NCBI RefSeq assembly: GCF_003369915.1 | Contig: NW_022881647.1 | Span: forward strand, 744,001 to 808,000 | Length of the DNA stretch: 64,000 nucleotides | DNA from: Drosophila miranda | Taxonomy: Eukaryota; Arthropoda; Insecta; Diptera; Drosophilidae | Direction of reading: 5' to 3' | Part shown: positions 1 through 11,502 of the stretch, in pieces | How the letters are laid out: every line of letters begins with the position of its first letter | How positions within the stretch are numbered: the first letter of the stretch is position 1 | Notes under the pieces: generated by a model | The model's database searches: none | Seen by the model: only the letters and a program-made list of their open reading frames with translations | Told to the model about the DNA's origin: nothing | Translations under genes and position numbers: made by a program

Positions 1-153
1 AAACAAATATGCGGGAGCGGGAGTAGGAGCTGGAGCTGAACTGGAGGCGGCAGGCGGGATAACGAGGACGTAGTGGCGGACAAGGCCTCATGTGAAATCA
101 TGTGAAATGATACTGTTCAAAAAATTTTCAATTGTTGTCGTTGTTCTACTCAC

Positions 154-355
154 TGTTGGGCGTCACATTGTTGTCAGTTTTGGTATCTGGATCAAGATTC
201 GTATCCGGAGTTGGGGATGCTCCAATGCCGACAACAGAGGGTATCGCCTTCGGCGAATCCTCTTGCGCGTAGCCCACACGCAACGAATGGTGCCCTGGAT
301 CGAAAACTAGGGCTCCAATTTCGTCGCCGCCATATAGCATGTTGCCTCCATTCAT
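154..355 (-). pseudogene. Bap55: Bap55 first coding exon fragment, unit 1
   Basis: Reading from the ATG at 355-353, the N-terminus of the actin-related BAP-complex subunit Bap55 is clear ([20 protein letters not shown], then [10 protein letters not shown]). Bap55 is an Arp of the Brahma and other chromatin remodelling complexes. The exon ends at a consensus donor, ACA|GTGAGT (GT at 153-152), and the intron reading frame stops at once. No further Bap55 exon occurs in the unit, so no actin fold can be made. This type A copy lacks one codon (AIPS instead of AEIPS). The assignment rests on my memory of the family. Confidence 0.82.
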
Positions 356-474
356 CTTGGAGCGTCGGGACTACTTTTCAGCTTGATTTCTTGCAAAAGT
401 TCTCGAAATGCCTGTCTTGTCTGTATTTATTTTTGTGGCTTTTTTCACGACGCTTGCGTTAATGGCAATCGACC

Positions 475-482
475 TATCGATA
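475..482. promoter_or_regulatory. DRE motif TATCGATA, Bap55 side
   Basis: Perfect 8 bp palindromic DRE about 120 bp upstream of the Bap55-fragment ATG, found at the same place in each unit (for example 9754-9761 in unit 5). Its position fits a core promoter element of the minus-strand transcript. Confidence 0.65.
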
Positions 483-977
483 AAATATACTGTCTGAAAT
501 TCAGAAATATACCGTAATATACCGATGAAGAAGTGAACTTATCCCACTTAATCCCCCTGTCTTAAACAGGATAACAACTTGAGTTAAATCGCGAAAAATA
601 ATAATAATAATAGTTCTTATTGTAGATCCATTCCATCCTTCATCTTTACTTTACCATGAACTGCGCTAAATCAAATTACTAGCTAAACAGGACCCTCAGC
701 CCTGAATACACAATTTTATCCGATTGATATATCAATTATTTAATTTAAAAGTGATCGAAGATATGTGATCATGCGTCGTCGAGTCGATGTTTTATGACCA
801 TCTAGGTTTAAAATTAAAGTAAAGAACTTAGTTTGGAATTTTCGAAATAAAACGCCGATTAGTTCCGCTCATCGCAAAAATATACCGATTTAATTAAAAT
901 TCGCAAAAAAAATATACAACATTTTTTCGCCAGTCGAAAAACTACCACCTACAAATATATTATCATAAAAAAACAGG

Positions 978-985
978 TATCGATA
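978..985. promoter_or_regulatory. DRE motif TATCGATA, MADF-BESS side
   Basis: Second perfect DRE, within caggtatcgatatattc. In units with the complete 5' end (10220-10227 in unit 5) it lies about 70 bp upstream of the MADF-BESS start codon. It is kept in type A units even though their start codon is deleted. Confidence 0.65.
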
Positions 986-1146
986 TATTCATATGTTTAT
1001 AAAATTCGGGGAAACAAAAAATTTTGAAGATCAAATCCGTCGCGTCGCCTTCGAAGGAGTTTAATGCCAGCTACGAGAACTTGCCGCTGAGTGCCCCCTT
1101 CTCGGCAGACGAGCTGCAGTGGCGTTGGAACTTGCTGCTACCGACC

Positions 1147-2016
1147 ATGGGCACCCTTTCGAAGGCGAAGGGACAAATTCCCTTTCAACTGTGGTCCCTT
1201 GTAACGGAGATCGAACGCTCGCTAAGTACAGAAAATTTGGAACCACCCAGGGACTTGAGTATGGCCCAGAACTTTCTACTCACTCAGCTGCCATTGGAGG
1301 AGGCCATGACGCTCAATGAGCGTCGGCGACTGGAAGTCGAGTTCCTCGATATCTTATTCCAACACGAAATGGAGACACATGCGTCCGTACCACTGGGTCC
1401 CGAAGAGCAGGCCTTAGTCAAGACCGAATACGATGAATTCCTCAGATCTGTTCGGGTCAAGGAGCTGCCCATATCGGCTCTGGCAGAACTCTCGCTTGAT
1501 GGTCCTCAGTACAAACCAGTCCAACCAAAAATCGCACACACTTTTGCCATCCCAGGTCCCCGTCCCAGAACCAATCTGGTCATTAGCAGTGTGTCTGGTG
1601 GCCAGGATCTCATAAATGTCCCGACGGCGACTGTTTTCATACCGATTCAAGCTTTCACGAGCAATGTGGTTGGACCCATTAATCCCGCGCCGGACGTTTC
1701 GACACCGCTTGATATCAATCTGATTGGTGCCAAGAAGGAACCCGTTGAGTGCCCGCCGTCTGTTTCACCACCGCTGGACATTAAGACGGAGGTGGAGGTG
1801 GCCCTTGCGGCCATTGAGCTTGCCATTGAGATGGAAAATGTACGGGAAAATAACCCAGAAGAGGCACAAGAGAAATCACCGGAGAAAAACCGCACTCCCG
1901 TGGAGAAGCCCGATGATGCCACTCTAAATCCTAATCCGCGGTATATACCGATCAAAAGCGCCAAGTACTACACAAAGAAGCTACTCGTTCGGGTGAAGCG
2001 CATTGATCAGGACTAG
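1147..2016 (+). CDS. MADF-BESS gene, type A copy (unit 1), BESS-only ORF
   Basis: A 244 bp deletion joins the promoter (…cgtcgcc) straight to ttcgaaggag, removing the native ATG and about the first 50 residues of the MADF domain region. No in-frame ATG remains upstream. The first one is at 1147 in accATGGgc, a strong initiation context, and opens 289 codons to the native stop. The product would hold the last ~25 residues of the MADF region, a BESS-like motif (MAQNFLLTQLP … RRRLEVEFLDILF), a Pro/Thr-rich middle, an acidic stretch (EMENVRENNPEEAQEKSPEK) and a basic C-terminus. BESS motifs mediate protein-protein contact in Adf-1, Stwl and Lhr. Whether it is translated is unknown. Confidence 0.5.
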   Translation: MGTLSKAKGQIPFQLWSLVTEIERSLSTENLEPPRDLSMAQNFLLTQLPLEEAMTLNERRRLEVEFLDILFQHEMETHASVPLGPEEQALVKTEYDEFLRSVRVKELPISALAELSLDGPQYKPVQPKIAHTFAIPGPRPRTNLVISSVSGGQDLINVPTATVFIPIQAFTSNVVGPINPAPDVSTPLDINLIGAKKEPVECPPSVSPPLDIKTEVEVALAAIELAIEMENVRENNPEEAQEKSPEKNRTPVEKPDDATLNPNPRYIPIKSAKYYTKKLLVRVKRIDQD

Positions 2017-2086
2017 TATTTGCCGCTGTCCAGCATGGCAAAGCGCCCAAAGAAACGTGAATCCATGTACATCAAATGCACATAAG

Positions 2087-2092
2087 TTTATT
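2087..2092 (-). terminator. Minus-strand AATAAA 3' of the MADF-BESS gene
   Basis: The plus strand reads tttatt, so AATAAA lies on the minus strand about 70 bp beyond the MADF-BESS stop codon. It recurs in each unit. It could polyadenylate transcripts started at the Bap55 promoter of the next unit, after they cross the unit junction. I see no AATAAA in sense orientation between the stop codon and the junction. Confidence 0.35.
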
Positions 2093-2349
2093 TTAAAAAA
2101 TACATTACTATAAATTACAACTTAAGGCTATTCTTTAATCCGAATTGGTTTTCATATTTCGTTTGCTTCGCATGCTCGATAAACTAGTAACTAAACAAGC
2201 AAATATGCGGGAGCGGGAGTAGGTTCTGGAGCTGAACTGGAGGCGGCAGGCGGGATAACGAGGACGTAGTGGCGGACAAGGCCTCATGTGAAATCATGTG
2301 AAATGATACTGTTCAAAAAATTTTCAATTGTTGGCGTTGTTCTACTCAC

Positions 2350-2554
2350 TGTTGGGCGTCACATTGTTGTCAGTTTTGGTATCTGGATCAAGATTCGTAT
2401 CCGGAGTTGGGGATGCTCCAATGCCGACAACAGAGGGTATCTCAGCCTTCGGCGAATCCTCTTGCGCGTAGCCCACACGCAACAAATGGTGCCCTGGATC
2501 GAAAACTAAGGCTCCAATTTCGTCGCCGCCATATAGCATGTTGCCTCCATTCAT
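2350..2554 (-). pseudogene. Bap55: Bap55 first exon fragment, unit 2
   Basis: Same exon and donor as unit 1 but with the full AEIPS codons (type B form) and Leu for Ser in GHHxLRV. The reading frame is intact to the splice donor; no downstream exon follows. Confidence 0.8.
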
Positions 2555-3253
2555 CTTGGAGCGTCGGGACTACTTTTCAGCTTGATTTCTTGCAAAAGTT
2601 CTCGAAATGCCTGTCTTGTCTGTATTTATTTTTGTGGCTTTTTTCACGACGCTTGCGTTAATGGCAATCGACCTATCGATAAAATATACTGTCTGAAATT
2701 CAGAAATATACCGTAATATACCGATGAAGAAGTGAACTTATCCCACTTAATCCCCCTGTCTTAAACAGGATAACAACTTGAGTTAAATCGCGAAAAATAA
2801 TAATAATAATAGTTCTTATTGTAGATCCATTCCATCCTTCATCTTTACTTTACCATGAACTGCGCTAAATCAAATTACTAGCTAAACAGGACCCTCAGCC
2901 CTGAATACACAATTTTATCCGATTGATATATCAATTATTTAATTTTAAAGTGATCGAAGATATGTGATCATGCGTCGTCGAGTCGATGTTTTATGACCAT
3001 CTAGGTTTAAAATTAAAGTAAAGAACTTAGTTTGGAATTTTCGAAATAAAACGCCGATTAGTTCCGCTCATCGCAAAAATATACCGATTTAATTAAAGTT
3101 CGCAAAAAAATATACAACATTTTTTCGCCAGTCGAAAAACTACCACCTACAAATATATTATCATAAAAAAACAGGTATCGATATATTCATATGTTTATAA
3201 AATTCGGGGACAACAAAAAATTTTGAAGATCAAATCCGTCGCGTCGCCGAATA

Positions 3254-4451
3254 ATGGCTGATCCGAAAAACCAAATGGGTACCGAAGCTGGCACAGCAAT
3301 GGACAGCGAAAGCGGTAGAGACTCCTCAGTCAGCCCAATGGAAATAAATATATCCAACACAAATTGCAATTCGATGATAGTTCTGAACGATTTACGTCTG
3401 CTGGAGCTAATTACCAAGTATCCTTTTCTGTAAAGTAAAGCAGCGCAGCCGGAACAGGACTCGGAATACGACGAGTGGGCCTGGAATCAGATTTCGAAGG
3501 AGTTTAATGCCAGCTACGAGAACTTGCCGCTGAGTGCCCCCTTCTCGGCAGACGAGCTGCAGTGGCGTTGGAACTTGCTGCTACCGACCATGGGCACCCT
3601 TTCGAAGGCGAAGGGACAAATTCCCTTTCAACTGTGGTCCCTTGTGACGGAGATCGAACGCTCGCTAAGTACAGAAAATTTGGAACCACCCAGGGACTTG
3701 AGTATGGCCCAGAACTTTCTACTCACTCAGCTGCCATTGGTGGAGGCCATGACGCTCAATGAGCGTCGGCGACTGGAAGTCGAGTTCCTCGATATCTTAT
3801 TCCAACACGAAATGGAGACACATGCGTCCGTACCACTGGGTCCCGAAGAGCAGGCCACAGTCAAGACCGAATACGATGAATTCCTCAGATCTGTTCGGGT
3901 CAAGGAGCTGCCCATATCGGCTCTGGCACAACTCTCGCTTGATGGTCCTCAGTACAAACCAGTCCAACCAAAAATCGCACACACTTTTGCCATCCCAGGT
4001 CCCCGTCCCAAAACCAATCTGGTCATTAGCAGTGTGTCTGGTGGCCAGGATCTCATTAATGTCCCGACGGCGACTGTTTTCATACCGATTCAAGCTTTCA
4101 CGAGCAATGTGGTTGGACCCATTAATCCCGCGCCGGACGTTTCGACACCGCTTGATATCAATGTGATTGGTGCCAAGAAGGAACCCGTTGAGTGCCCGCC
4201 GTCTGTTTCACCACCGCTGGACATTAAGACAGGTGGAGGTGGCCCTTGCGGCCATTGAGCTTGCCATTGAGATGGAAAATGTACGGGAAAATAACCCAGA
4301 AGAGGCACAAGAGAAATCACCGGAGAAAAACCGCACTCCCGTGGAGAAGCCCGATGATGCCACTCTAAATCCTAATCCGCGGTATATACCGATCAAGAGC
4401 GCCAAGTACTACACAAAGAAGCTACTCGTTCGGGTGAAGCGCATTGATTAG
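3254..4451 (+). pseudogene. MADF-BESS gene, type B copy (unit 2), stop in MADF plus 2 bp deletion
   Basis: The native ATG at 3254 (MADPKNQMGTEAG) opens 59 codons, then Tyr of the MADF motif YPFLY is TAA at 3431-3433 (TAT in type C). From the internal ATG at 3590 the frame is open to a 2 bp deletion (gacagaggtgg to gacaggtgg, near 4230), which ends it at 4258. The rest of the C-terminus lies in another frame up to TAG at 4451. That stop is two codons earlier than in A and C because CAG is TAG. Confidence 0.8.
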
Positions 4452-4790
4452 GACGAGTATTTGCCGCTGTCCAGCATGGCAAAGCGCCCAAAGAAACGTG
4501 AATCCATGTACATCAAATGCACATAAGTTTATTTTAAAAAATACATTACTATAAATTACAACTTAAGGCTATTCTTTAATCCGAATGGGTTTTCATATTT
4601 CGTTTGCTTCGCATGCTCGATAAACTAGTAACTAAACAAACAAATATGCGGGAGCGGGAGTAGGAGCTGGAGCTGAACTGGAGGCGGCAGGCGGGATAAC
4701 GAGGACGTAGTGGCGGACAAGGCCTCATGTGAAATCATGTGAAATGATACTGTTCAAAAAATTTTCAATTGTTGTCGTTGTTCTACTCAC

Positions 4791-4992
4791 TGTTGGGCGT
4801 CACATTGTTGTCAGTTTTGGTATCTGGATCAAGATTCGTATCCGGAGTTGGGGATGCTCCAATGCCGACAACAGAGGGTATCGCCTTCGGCGAATCCTCT
4901 TGCGCGTAGCCCACACGCAACGAATGGTGCCCTGGATCGAAAACTAGGGCTCCAATTTCGTCGCCGCCATATAGCATGTTGCCTCCATTCAT
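4791..4992 (-). pseudogene. Bap55: Bap55 first exon fragment, unit 3
   Basis: Type A form (one codon shorter, AIPS), seemingly identical to unit 1. Frame and splice donor are intact. Confidence 0.8.
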
Positions 4993-5783
4993 CTTGGAGC
5001 GTCGGGACTACTTTTCAGCTTGATTTCTTGCAAAAGTTCTCGAAATGCCTGTCTTGTCTGTATTTATTTTTGTGGCTTTTTTCACGACGCTTGCGTTAAT
5101 GGCAATCGACCTATCGATAAAATATACTGTCTGAAATTCAGAAATATACCGTAATATACCGATGAAGAAGTGAACTTATCCCACTTAATCCCCCTGTCTT
5201 AAACAGGATAACAACTTGAGTTAAATCGCGAAAAATAATAATAATAATAGTTCTTATTGTAGATCCATTCCATCCTTCATCTTTACTTTACCATGAACTG
5301 CGCTAAATCAAATTACTAGCTAAACAGGACCCTCAGCCCTGAATACACAATTTTATCCGATTGATATATCAATTATTTAATTTAAAAGTGATCGAAGATA
5401 TGTGATCATGCGTCGTCGAGTCGATGTTTTATGACCATCTAGGTTTAAAATTAAAGTAAAGAACTTAGTTTGGAATTTTCGAAATAAAACGCCGATTAGT
5501 TCCGCTCATCGCAAAAATATACCGATTTAATTAAAATTCGCAAAAAAAATATACAACATTTTTTCGCCAGTCGAAAAACTACCACCTACAAATATATTAT
5601 CATAAAAAAACAGGTATCGATATATTCATATGTTTATAAAATTCGGGGAAACAAAAAATTTTGAAGATCAAATCCGTCGCGTCGCCTTCGAAGGAGTTTA
5701 ATGCCAGCTACGAGAACTTGCCGCTGAGTGCCCCCTTCTCGGCAGACGAGCTGCAGTGGCGTTGGAACTTGCTGCTACCGACC

Positions 5784-6653
5784 ATGGGCACCCTTTCGAA
5801 GGCGAAGGGACAAATTCCCTTTCAACTGTGGTCCCTTGTAACGGAGATCGAACGCTCGCTAAGTACAGAAAATTTGGAACCACCCAGGGACTTGAGTATG
5901 GCCCAGAACTTTCTACTCACTCAGCTGCCATTGGAGGAGGCCATGACGCTCAATGAGCGTCGGCGACTGGAAGTCGAGTTCCTCGATATCTTATTCCAAC
6001 ACGAAATGGAGACACATGCGTCCGTACCACTGGGTCCCGAAGAGCAGGCCTTAGTCAAGACCGAATACGATGAATTCCTCAGATCTGTTCGGGTCAAGGA
6101 GCTGCCCATATCGGCTCTGGCAGAACTCTCGCTTGATGGTCCTCAGTACAAACCAGTCCAACCAAAAATCGCACACACTTTTGCCATCCCAGGTCCCCGT
6201 CCCAGAACCAATCTGGTCATTAGCAGTGTGTCTGGTGGCCAGGATCTCATAAATGTCCCGACGGCGACTGTTTTCATACCGATTCAAGCTTTCACGAGCA
6301 ATGTGGTTGGACCCATTAATCCCGCGCCGGACGTTTCGACACCGCTTGATATCAATCTGATTGGTGCCAAGAAGGAACCCGTTGAGTGCCCGCCGTCTGT
6401 TTCACCACCGCTGGACATTAAGACGGAGGTGGAGGTGGCCCTTGCGGCCATTGAGCTTGCCATTGAGATGGAAAATGTACGGGAAAATAACCCAGAAGAG
6501 GCACAAGAGAAATCACCGGAGAAAAACCGCACTCCCGTGGAGAAGCCCGATGATGCCACTCTAAATCCTAATCCGCGGTATATACCGATCAAAAGCGCCA
6601 AGTACTACACAAAGAAGCTACTCGTTCGGGTGAAGCGCATTGATCAGGACTAG
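5784..6653 (+). CDS. MADF-BESS gene, type A copy (unit 3), BESS-only ORF
   Basis: Carries the same 244 bp deletion as unit 1 and gives the same 289-codon frame from the shared accATGGgc start to the RIDQD stop. Units 1 and 3 have no visible difference in this frame, which implies very recent duplication or conversion. Confidence 0.5.
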   Translation: MGTLSKAKGQIPFQLWSLVTEIERSLSTENLEPPRDLSMAQNFLLTQLPLEEAMTLNERRRLEVEFLDILFQHEMETHASVPLGPEEQALVKTEYDEFLRSVRVKELPISALAELSLDGPQYKPVQPKIAHTFAIPGPRPRTNLVISSVSGGQDLINVPTATVFIPIQAFTSNVVGPINPAPDVSTPLDINLIGAKKEPVECPPSVSPPLDIKTEVEVALAAIELAIEMENVRENNPEEAQEKSPEKNRTPVEKPDDATLNPNPRYIPIKSAKYYTKKLLVRVKRIDQD

Positions 6654-6986
6654 TATTTGCCGCTGTCCAGCATGGCAAAGCGCCCAAAGAAACGTGAATC
6701 CATGTACATCAAATGCACATAAGTTTATTTTAAAAAATACATTACTATAAATTACAACTTAAGGCTATTCTTTAATCCGAATTGGTTTTCATATTTCGTT
6801 TGCTTCGCATGCTCGATAAACTAGTAACTAAACAAGCAAATATGCGGGAGCGGGAGTAGGTTCTGGAGCTGAACTGGAGGCGGCAGGCGGGATAACGAGG
6901 ACGTAGTGGCGGACAAGGCCTCATGTGAAATCATGTGAAATGATACTGTTCAAAAAATTTTCAATTGTTGGCGTTGTTCTACTCAC

Positions 6987-7191
6987 TGTTGGGCGTCACA
7001 TTGTTGTCAGTTTTGGTATCTGGATCAAGATTCGTATCCGGAGTTGGGGATGCTCCAATGCCGACAACAGAGGGTATCTCAGCCTTCGGCGAATCCTCTT
7101 GCGCGTAGCCCACACGCAACAAATGGTGCCCTGGATCGAAAACTAAGGCTCCAATTTCGTCGCCGCCATATAGCATGTTGCCTCCATTCAT
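6987..7191 (-). pseudogene. Bap55: Bap55 first exon fragment, unit 4
   Basis: Type B form, frame and donor intact, with the Leu variant in GHHLLRV. Confidence 0.8.
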
Positions 7192-7890
7192 CTTGGAGCG
7201 TCGGGACTACTTTTCAGCTTGATTTCTTGCAAAAGTTCTCGAAATGCCTGTCTTGTCTGTATTTATTTTTGTGGCTTTTTTCACGACGCTTGCGTTAATG
7301 GCAATCGACCTATCGATAAAATATACTGTCTGAAATTCAGAAATATACCGTAATATACCGATGAAGAAGTGAACTTATCCCACTTAATCCCCCTGTCTTA
7401 AACAGGATAACAACTTAAGTTAAATCGCGAAAAATAATAATAATAATAGTTCTTATTGTAGATCCATTCCATCCTTCATCTTTACTTTACCATGAACTGC
7501 GCTAAATCAAATTACTAGCTAAACAGGACCCTCAGCCCTGAATACACAATTTTATCCGATTGATATATCAATTATTTAATTTTAAAGTGATCGAAGATAT
7601 GTGATCATGCGTCGTCGAGTCGATGTTTTATGACCATCTAGGTTTAAAATTAAAGTAAAGAACTTAGTTTGGAATTTTCGAAATAAAACGCCGATTAGTT
7701 CCGCTCATCGCAAAAATATACCGATTTAATTAAAGTTCGCAAAAAAATATACAACATTTTTTCGCCAGTCGAAAAACTACCACCTACAAATATATTATCA
7801 TAAAAAAACAGGTATCGATATATTCATATGTTTATAAAATTCGGGGACAACAAAAAATTTTGAAGATCAAATCCGTCGCGTCGCCGAATA

Positions 7891-9090
7891 ATGGCTGATC
7901 CGAAAAACCAAATGGGTACCGAAGCTGGCACAGCAATGGACAGCGAAAGCGGTAGAGACTCCTCAGTCAGCCCAATGGAAATAAATATATCCAACACAAA
8001 TTGCAATTCGATGATAGTTCTGAACGATTTACGTCTGCTGGAGCTAATTACCAAGTATCCTTTTCTGTAAAGTAAAGCAGCGCAGCCGGAACAGGACTCG
8101 GAATACGACGAGTGGGCCTGGAATCAGATTTCGAAGGAGTTTAATGCCAGCTACGAGAACTTGCCGCTGAGTGCCCCCTTCTCGGCAGACGAGCTGCAGT
8201 GGCGTTGGAACTTGCTGCTACCGACCATGGGCACCCTTTCGAAGGCGAAGGGACAAATTCCCTTTCAACTGTGGTCCCTTGTGACGGAGATCGAACGCTC
8301 GCTAAGTACAGAAAATTTGGAACCACCCAGGGACTTGAGTATGGCCCAGAACTTTCTACTCACTCAGCTGCCATTGGTGGAGGCCATGACGCTCAATGAG
8401 CGTCGGCGACTGGAAGTCGAGTTCCTCGATATCTTATTCCAACACGAAATGGAGACACATGCGTCCGTACCACTGGGTCCCGAAGAGCAGGCCACAGTCA
8501 AGACCGAATACGATGAATTCCTCAGATCTGTTCGGGTCAAGGAGCTGCCCATATCGGCTCTGGCACAACTCTCGCTTGATGGTCCTCAGTACAAACCAGT
8601 CCAACCAAAAATCGCACACACTTTTGCCATCCCAGGTCCCCGTCCCAAAACCAATCTGGTCATTAGCAGTGTGTCTGGTGGCCAGGATCTCATTAATGTC
8701 CCGACGGCGACTGTTTTCATACCGATTCAAGCTTTCACGAGCAATGTGGTTGGACCCATTAATCCCGCGCCGGACGTTTCGACACCGCTTGATATCAATG
8801 TGATTGGTGCCAAGAAGGAACCCGTTGAGTGCCCGCCGTCTGTTTCACCACCGCTGGACATTAAGACAGAGGTGGAGGTGGCCCTTGCGGCCATTGAGCT
8901 TGCCATTGAGATGGAAAATGTACGGGAAAATAACCCAGAAGAGGCACAAGAGAAATCACCGGAGAAAAACCGCACTCCCGTGGAGAAGCCCGATGATGCC
9001 ACTCTAAATCCTAATCCGCGGTATATACCGATCAAGAGCGCCAAGTACTACACAAAGAAGCTACTCGTTCGGGTGAAGCGCATTGATTAG
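7891..9090 (+). pseudogene. MADF-BESS gene, type B copy (unit 4), stop in MADF only
   Basis: The ATG at 7891 runs 59 codons to the TAA at 8068-8070 that replaces the MADF tyrosine. Unlike unit 2 the downstream frame is undamaged: from the internal ATG at 8227 there are 287 codons to TAG at 9090. A BESS-only product is possible, parallel to type A but reached by a different lesion. The stop is premature by two codons relative to types A and C. Confidence 0.75.
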
Positions 9091-9429
9091 GACGAGTATT
9101 TGCCGCTGTCCAGCATGGCAAAGCGCCCAAAGAAACGTGAATCCATGTACATCAAATGCACATAAGTTTATTTTAAAAAATACATTACTATAAATTACAA
9201 CTTAAGGCTATTCTTTAATCCGAATGGGTTTTCATATTTCGTTTGCTTCGCATGCTCGATAAACTAGTAACTAAACAAACAAATATGCGGGAGCGGGAGT
9301 AGGAGCTGGAGCTGAACTGGAGGCGGCTGGCGGGATAACGAGGACGTAGTGGCGGACAAGGCCTCATGTGAAATCATGTGAAATGATACTGTTCAAAAAA
9401 TTTTCAATTGTTGTCGTTGTTCTACTCAC

Positions 9430-9634
9430 TGTTGGGCGTCACATTGTTGTCAGTTTTGGTATCTGGATCAAGATTCGTATCCGGAGTTGGGGATGCTCCA
9501 ATGCCGACAACAGAGGGTATCTCAGCCTTCGGCGAATCCTCTTGCGCGTAGCCCACACGCAACGAATGGTGCCCTGGATCGAAAACTAAGGCTCCAATTT
9601 CGTCGCCGCCATATAGCATGTTGCCTCCATTCAT
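9430..9634 (-). pseudogene. Bap55: Bap55 first exon fragment, unit 5
   Basis: Type C form: full AEIPS codons with Ser in GHHSLRV, as expected for the least altered version. Frame and donor are intact. Confidence 0.8.
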
Positions 9635-10297
9635 CTTGGAGCGTCGGGACTACTTTTCAGCTTGATTTCTTGCAAAAGTTCTCGAAATGCCTGTCTTGTC
9701 TGTATTTATTTTTGTGGCTTTTTTCACGACGCTTGCGTTAATGGCAATCGACCTATCGATAAAATATACTGTCTGAAATTCAGAAATATACCGTAGTATA
9801 CCGTAATATATATATAACTTGCGTTACATCGCGAAAAATAATAATAATAATAATAGTTCTTATTGTAGATCCATCCCATCCTTCATCTTTACTTTACCAT
9901 GAACTGCGCTAAATCATATTACTAGCTAAACAGGACCCTCAGCCCTGAATACACAATTTTATCCGATTGATATATCAATTATTTAATTTAAAAGTGATCG
10001 AAGATATGTGATCATGCGTCGTCGAGTCGATGTTTTATGACCATCTAGGTTTAAAATTAAAGTAAAGAACTTAGTTTGGAATTTTCGAAATAAAACGCCG
10101 ATTAGTTCCGCTCATCGCAAAAATATACCGATTTAATTAAAGTTCGCAAAAAAATATACAACATTTTTTCGCCAGTCGAAAAACTACCACCTACAAATAT
10201 ATTATCATAAAAAAACAGGTATCGATATATTCATATGTTTATAAAATTCGGGGACAACAAAAAATTTTGAAGATCAAATCCGTCGCGTCGCCGAATA
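9635..10297. promoter_or_regulatory. Type C divergent promoter (unit 5)
   Basis: DREs are at 9754-9761 and 10220-10227. Between them type C reads accgtagtataccg followed by an AT repeat and cttgcgttacatcg (about 9791-9830). A and B have instead a ~50 bp segment with gatgaagaagtg, cccacttaatcccc and the tract ctgtcttaaacagg. The promoter therefore differs in exactly the units that keep a complete MADF domain. Confidence 0.6.
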
Positions 10298-11502
10298 ATG
10301 GCTGATCCGAAAAACGAAATGGGTACCGAAGCTGGCACAGCAATGGACAGCGAAAGCGGTAGAGACTCCTCAGTCAGCCAATGGAAATAAATATATCCAA
10401 CACAAATTGCAATTCGATGATAGTTCTGAACGATTTACGTCTGCTGGAGCTGATTACCAAGTATCCTTTTCTGTATAGTAAAGCAGCGCAGCCGGAACAG
10501 GACTCGGAATACGACGAGTGGGCCTGGAATCAGATTTCGAAGGAGTTTAATGCCAGCTACGAGAACTTGCCGCTGAGTGCCCCCTTCTCGGCAGACGAGC
10601 TGCAGTGGCGTTGGAACTTGCTGCTACCGACCATGGGCACCCTTTCGAAGGCGAAGGGACAAATTCCCTTTCAACTGTGGTCCCTTGTAACGGAGATCGA
10701 ACGCTCGCTAAGTACAGAAAATTTGGAACCACCCAGGGACTTGAGTATGGCCCAGAACTTTCTACTCACTCAGCTGCCATTGGTGGAGGCCATGACGCTC
10801 AATGAGCGTCGGCGACTGGAAGTCGAGTTCCTCGATATCTTATTCCAACACGAAATGGAGACACATGCGTCCGTACCACTGGGTCCCGAAGAGCAGGCCT
10901 TAGTCAAGACCGAATACGATGAATTCCTCAGATCTGTTCGGGTCAAGGAGCTGCCCATATCGGCTCTGGCAGAACTCTCGCTTGATGGTCCTCAGTACAA
11001 ACCAGTCCAACCAAAAATCGCACACACTTTTGCCATCCCAGGTCCCCGTCCCAGAACCAATCTGGTCATTAGCAGTGTGTCTGGTGGCCAGGATCTCATA
11101 AATGTCCCGACGGCGACTGTTTTCATACCGATTCAAGCTTTCACGAGCAATGTGGTTGGACCCATTAATCACGCGCCGGACGTTTCGACACCGCTTGATA
11201 TCAATGTGATTGGTGCCAAGAAGGAACCCGTTGAGTGCCCGCCGTCTGTTTCACCACCGCTGGACATTAAGACAGAGGTGGAGGTGGCCCTTGCGGCCAT
11301 TGAGCTTGCCATTGAGATGGAAAATGTACGGGAAAATAACCCAGAAGAGGCACAAGAGAAATCACCGGAGAAAAACCGCACTCCCGTGGAGAAGCCCGAT
11401 GATGCCACTCTAAATCCTAATCCGCGGTATATACCGATCAAGAGCGCCAAGTACTACACAAAGAAGCTACTCGTTCGGGTGAAGCGCATTGATCAGGACT
11501 AG
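10298..11502 (+). CDS. MADF-BESS protein gene, type C (unit 5), the most complete copy
   Basis: The likely start is the ATG at 10298 (MADPKNEMGTEAG), 71 bp downstream of a DRE. One C is missing from the run just before 10381 (tcagccaatgg; all other B and C units read tcagcccaatgg), so that start ends after 30 codons. From the in-frame ATG at 10381 the gene is open for 373 codons. Counted from there: MADF-like domain at about 20-110 (LLELITKYPFLY, then DEWAWNQISKEF, then SADELQWRWNLLLP); BESS-like motif at 120-158; a Pro/Thr-rich middle; an acidic segment; a basic tail (YYTKKLLVRVKRIDQD). MADF-BESS proteins bind DNA through MADF and form complexes through BESS; Adf-1 and Stwl are examples. I cannot name the D. 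melanogaster orthologue. The gene is intronless as far as visible. Confidence 0.7.

Larger units (their letters stand above)
356..1020. promoter_or_regulatory. Divergent Bap55 / MADF-BESS promoter, unit 1
   Basis: This is the ~650 bp AT-rich interval between the Bap55 fragment start codon and the MADF-BESS gene. It contains DRE motifs (TATCGATA, bound by DREF and BEAF-32 in Drosophila housekeeping promoters) at 475-482 and 978-985, one near each gene. Several accgtaatatacc-like stretches lie near 510-530. The interval recurs in every unit; type C units differ at its centre. Confidence 0.7.

Noticed and set aside
1024-1146. Extended N-terminus of the type A frame starting MKIKSVASPSKEF
   Set aside because: The first codon is TTG, and no in-frame ATG exists upstream of accATGGgc at 1147; a TTG start is not expected in a fly gene.
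1119-1319. Short plus- and minus-strand frames inside the MADF-BESS gene repeated in each unit
   Set aside because: They recur only because the units recur; they overlap the real frame and show no independent conservation.
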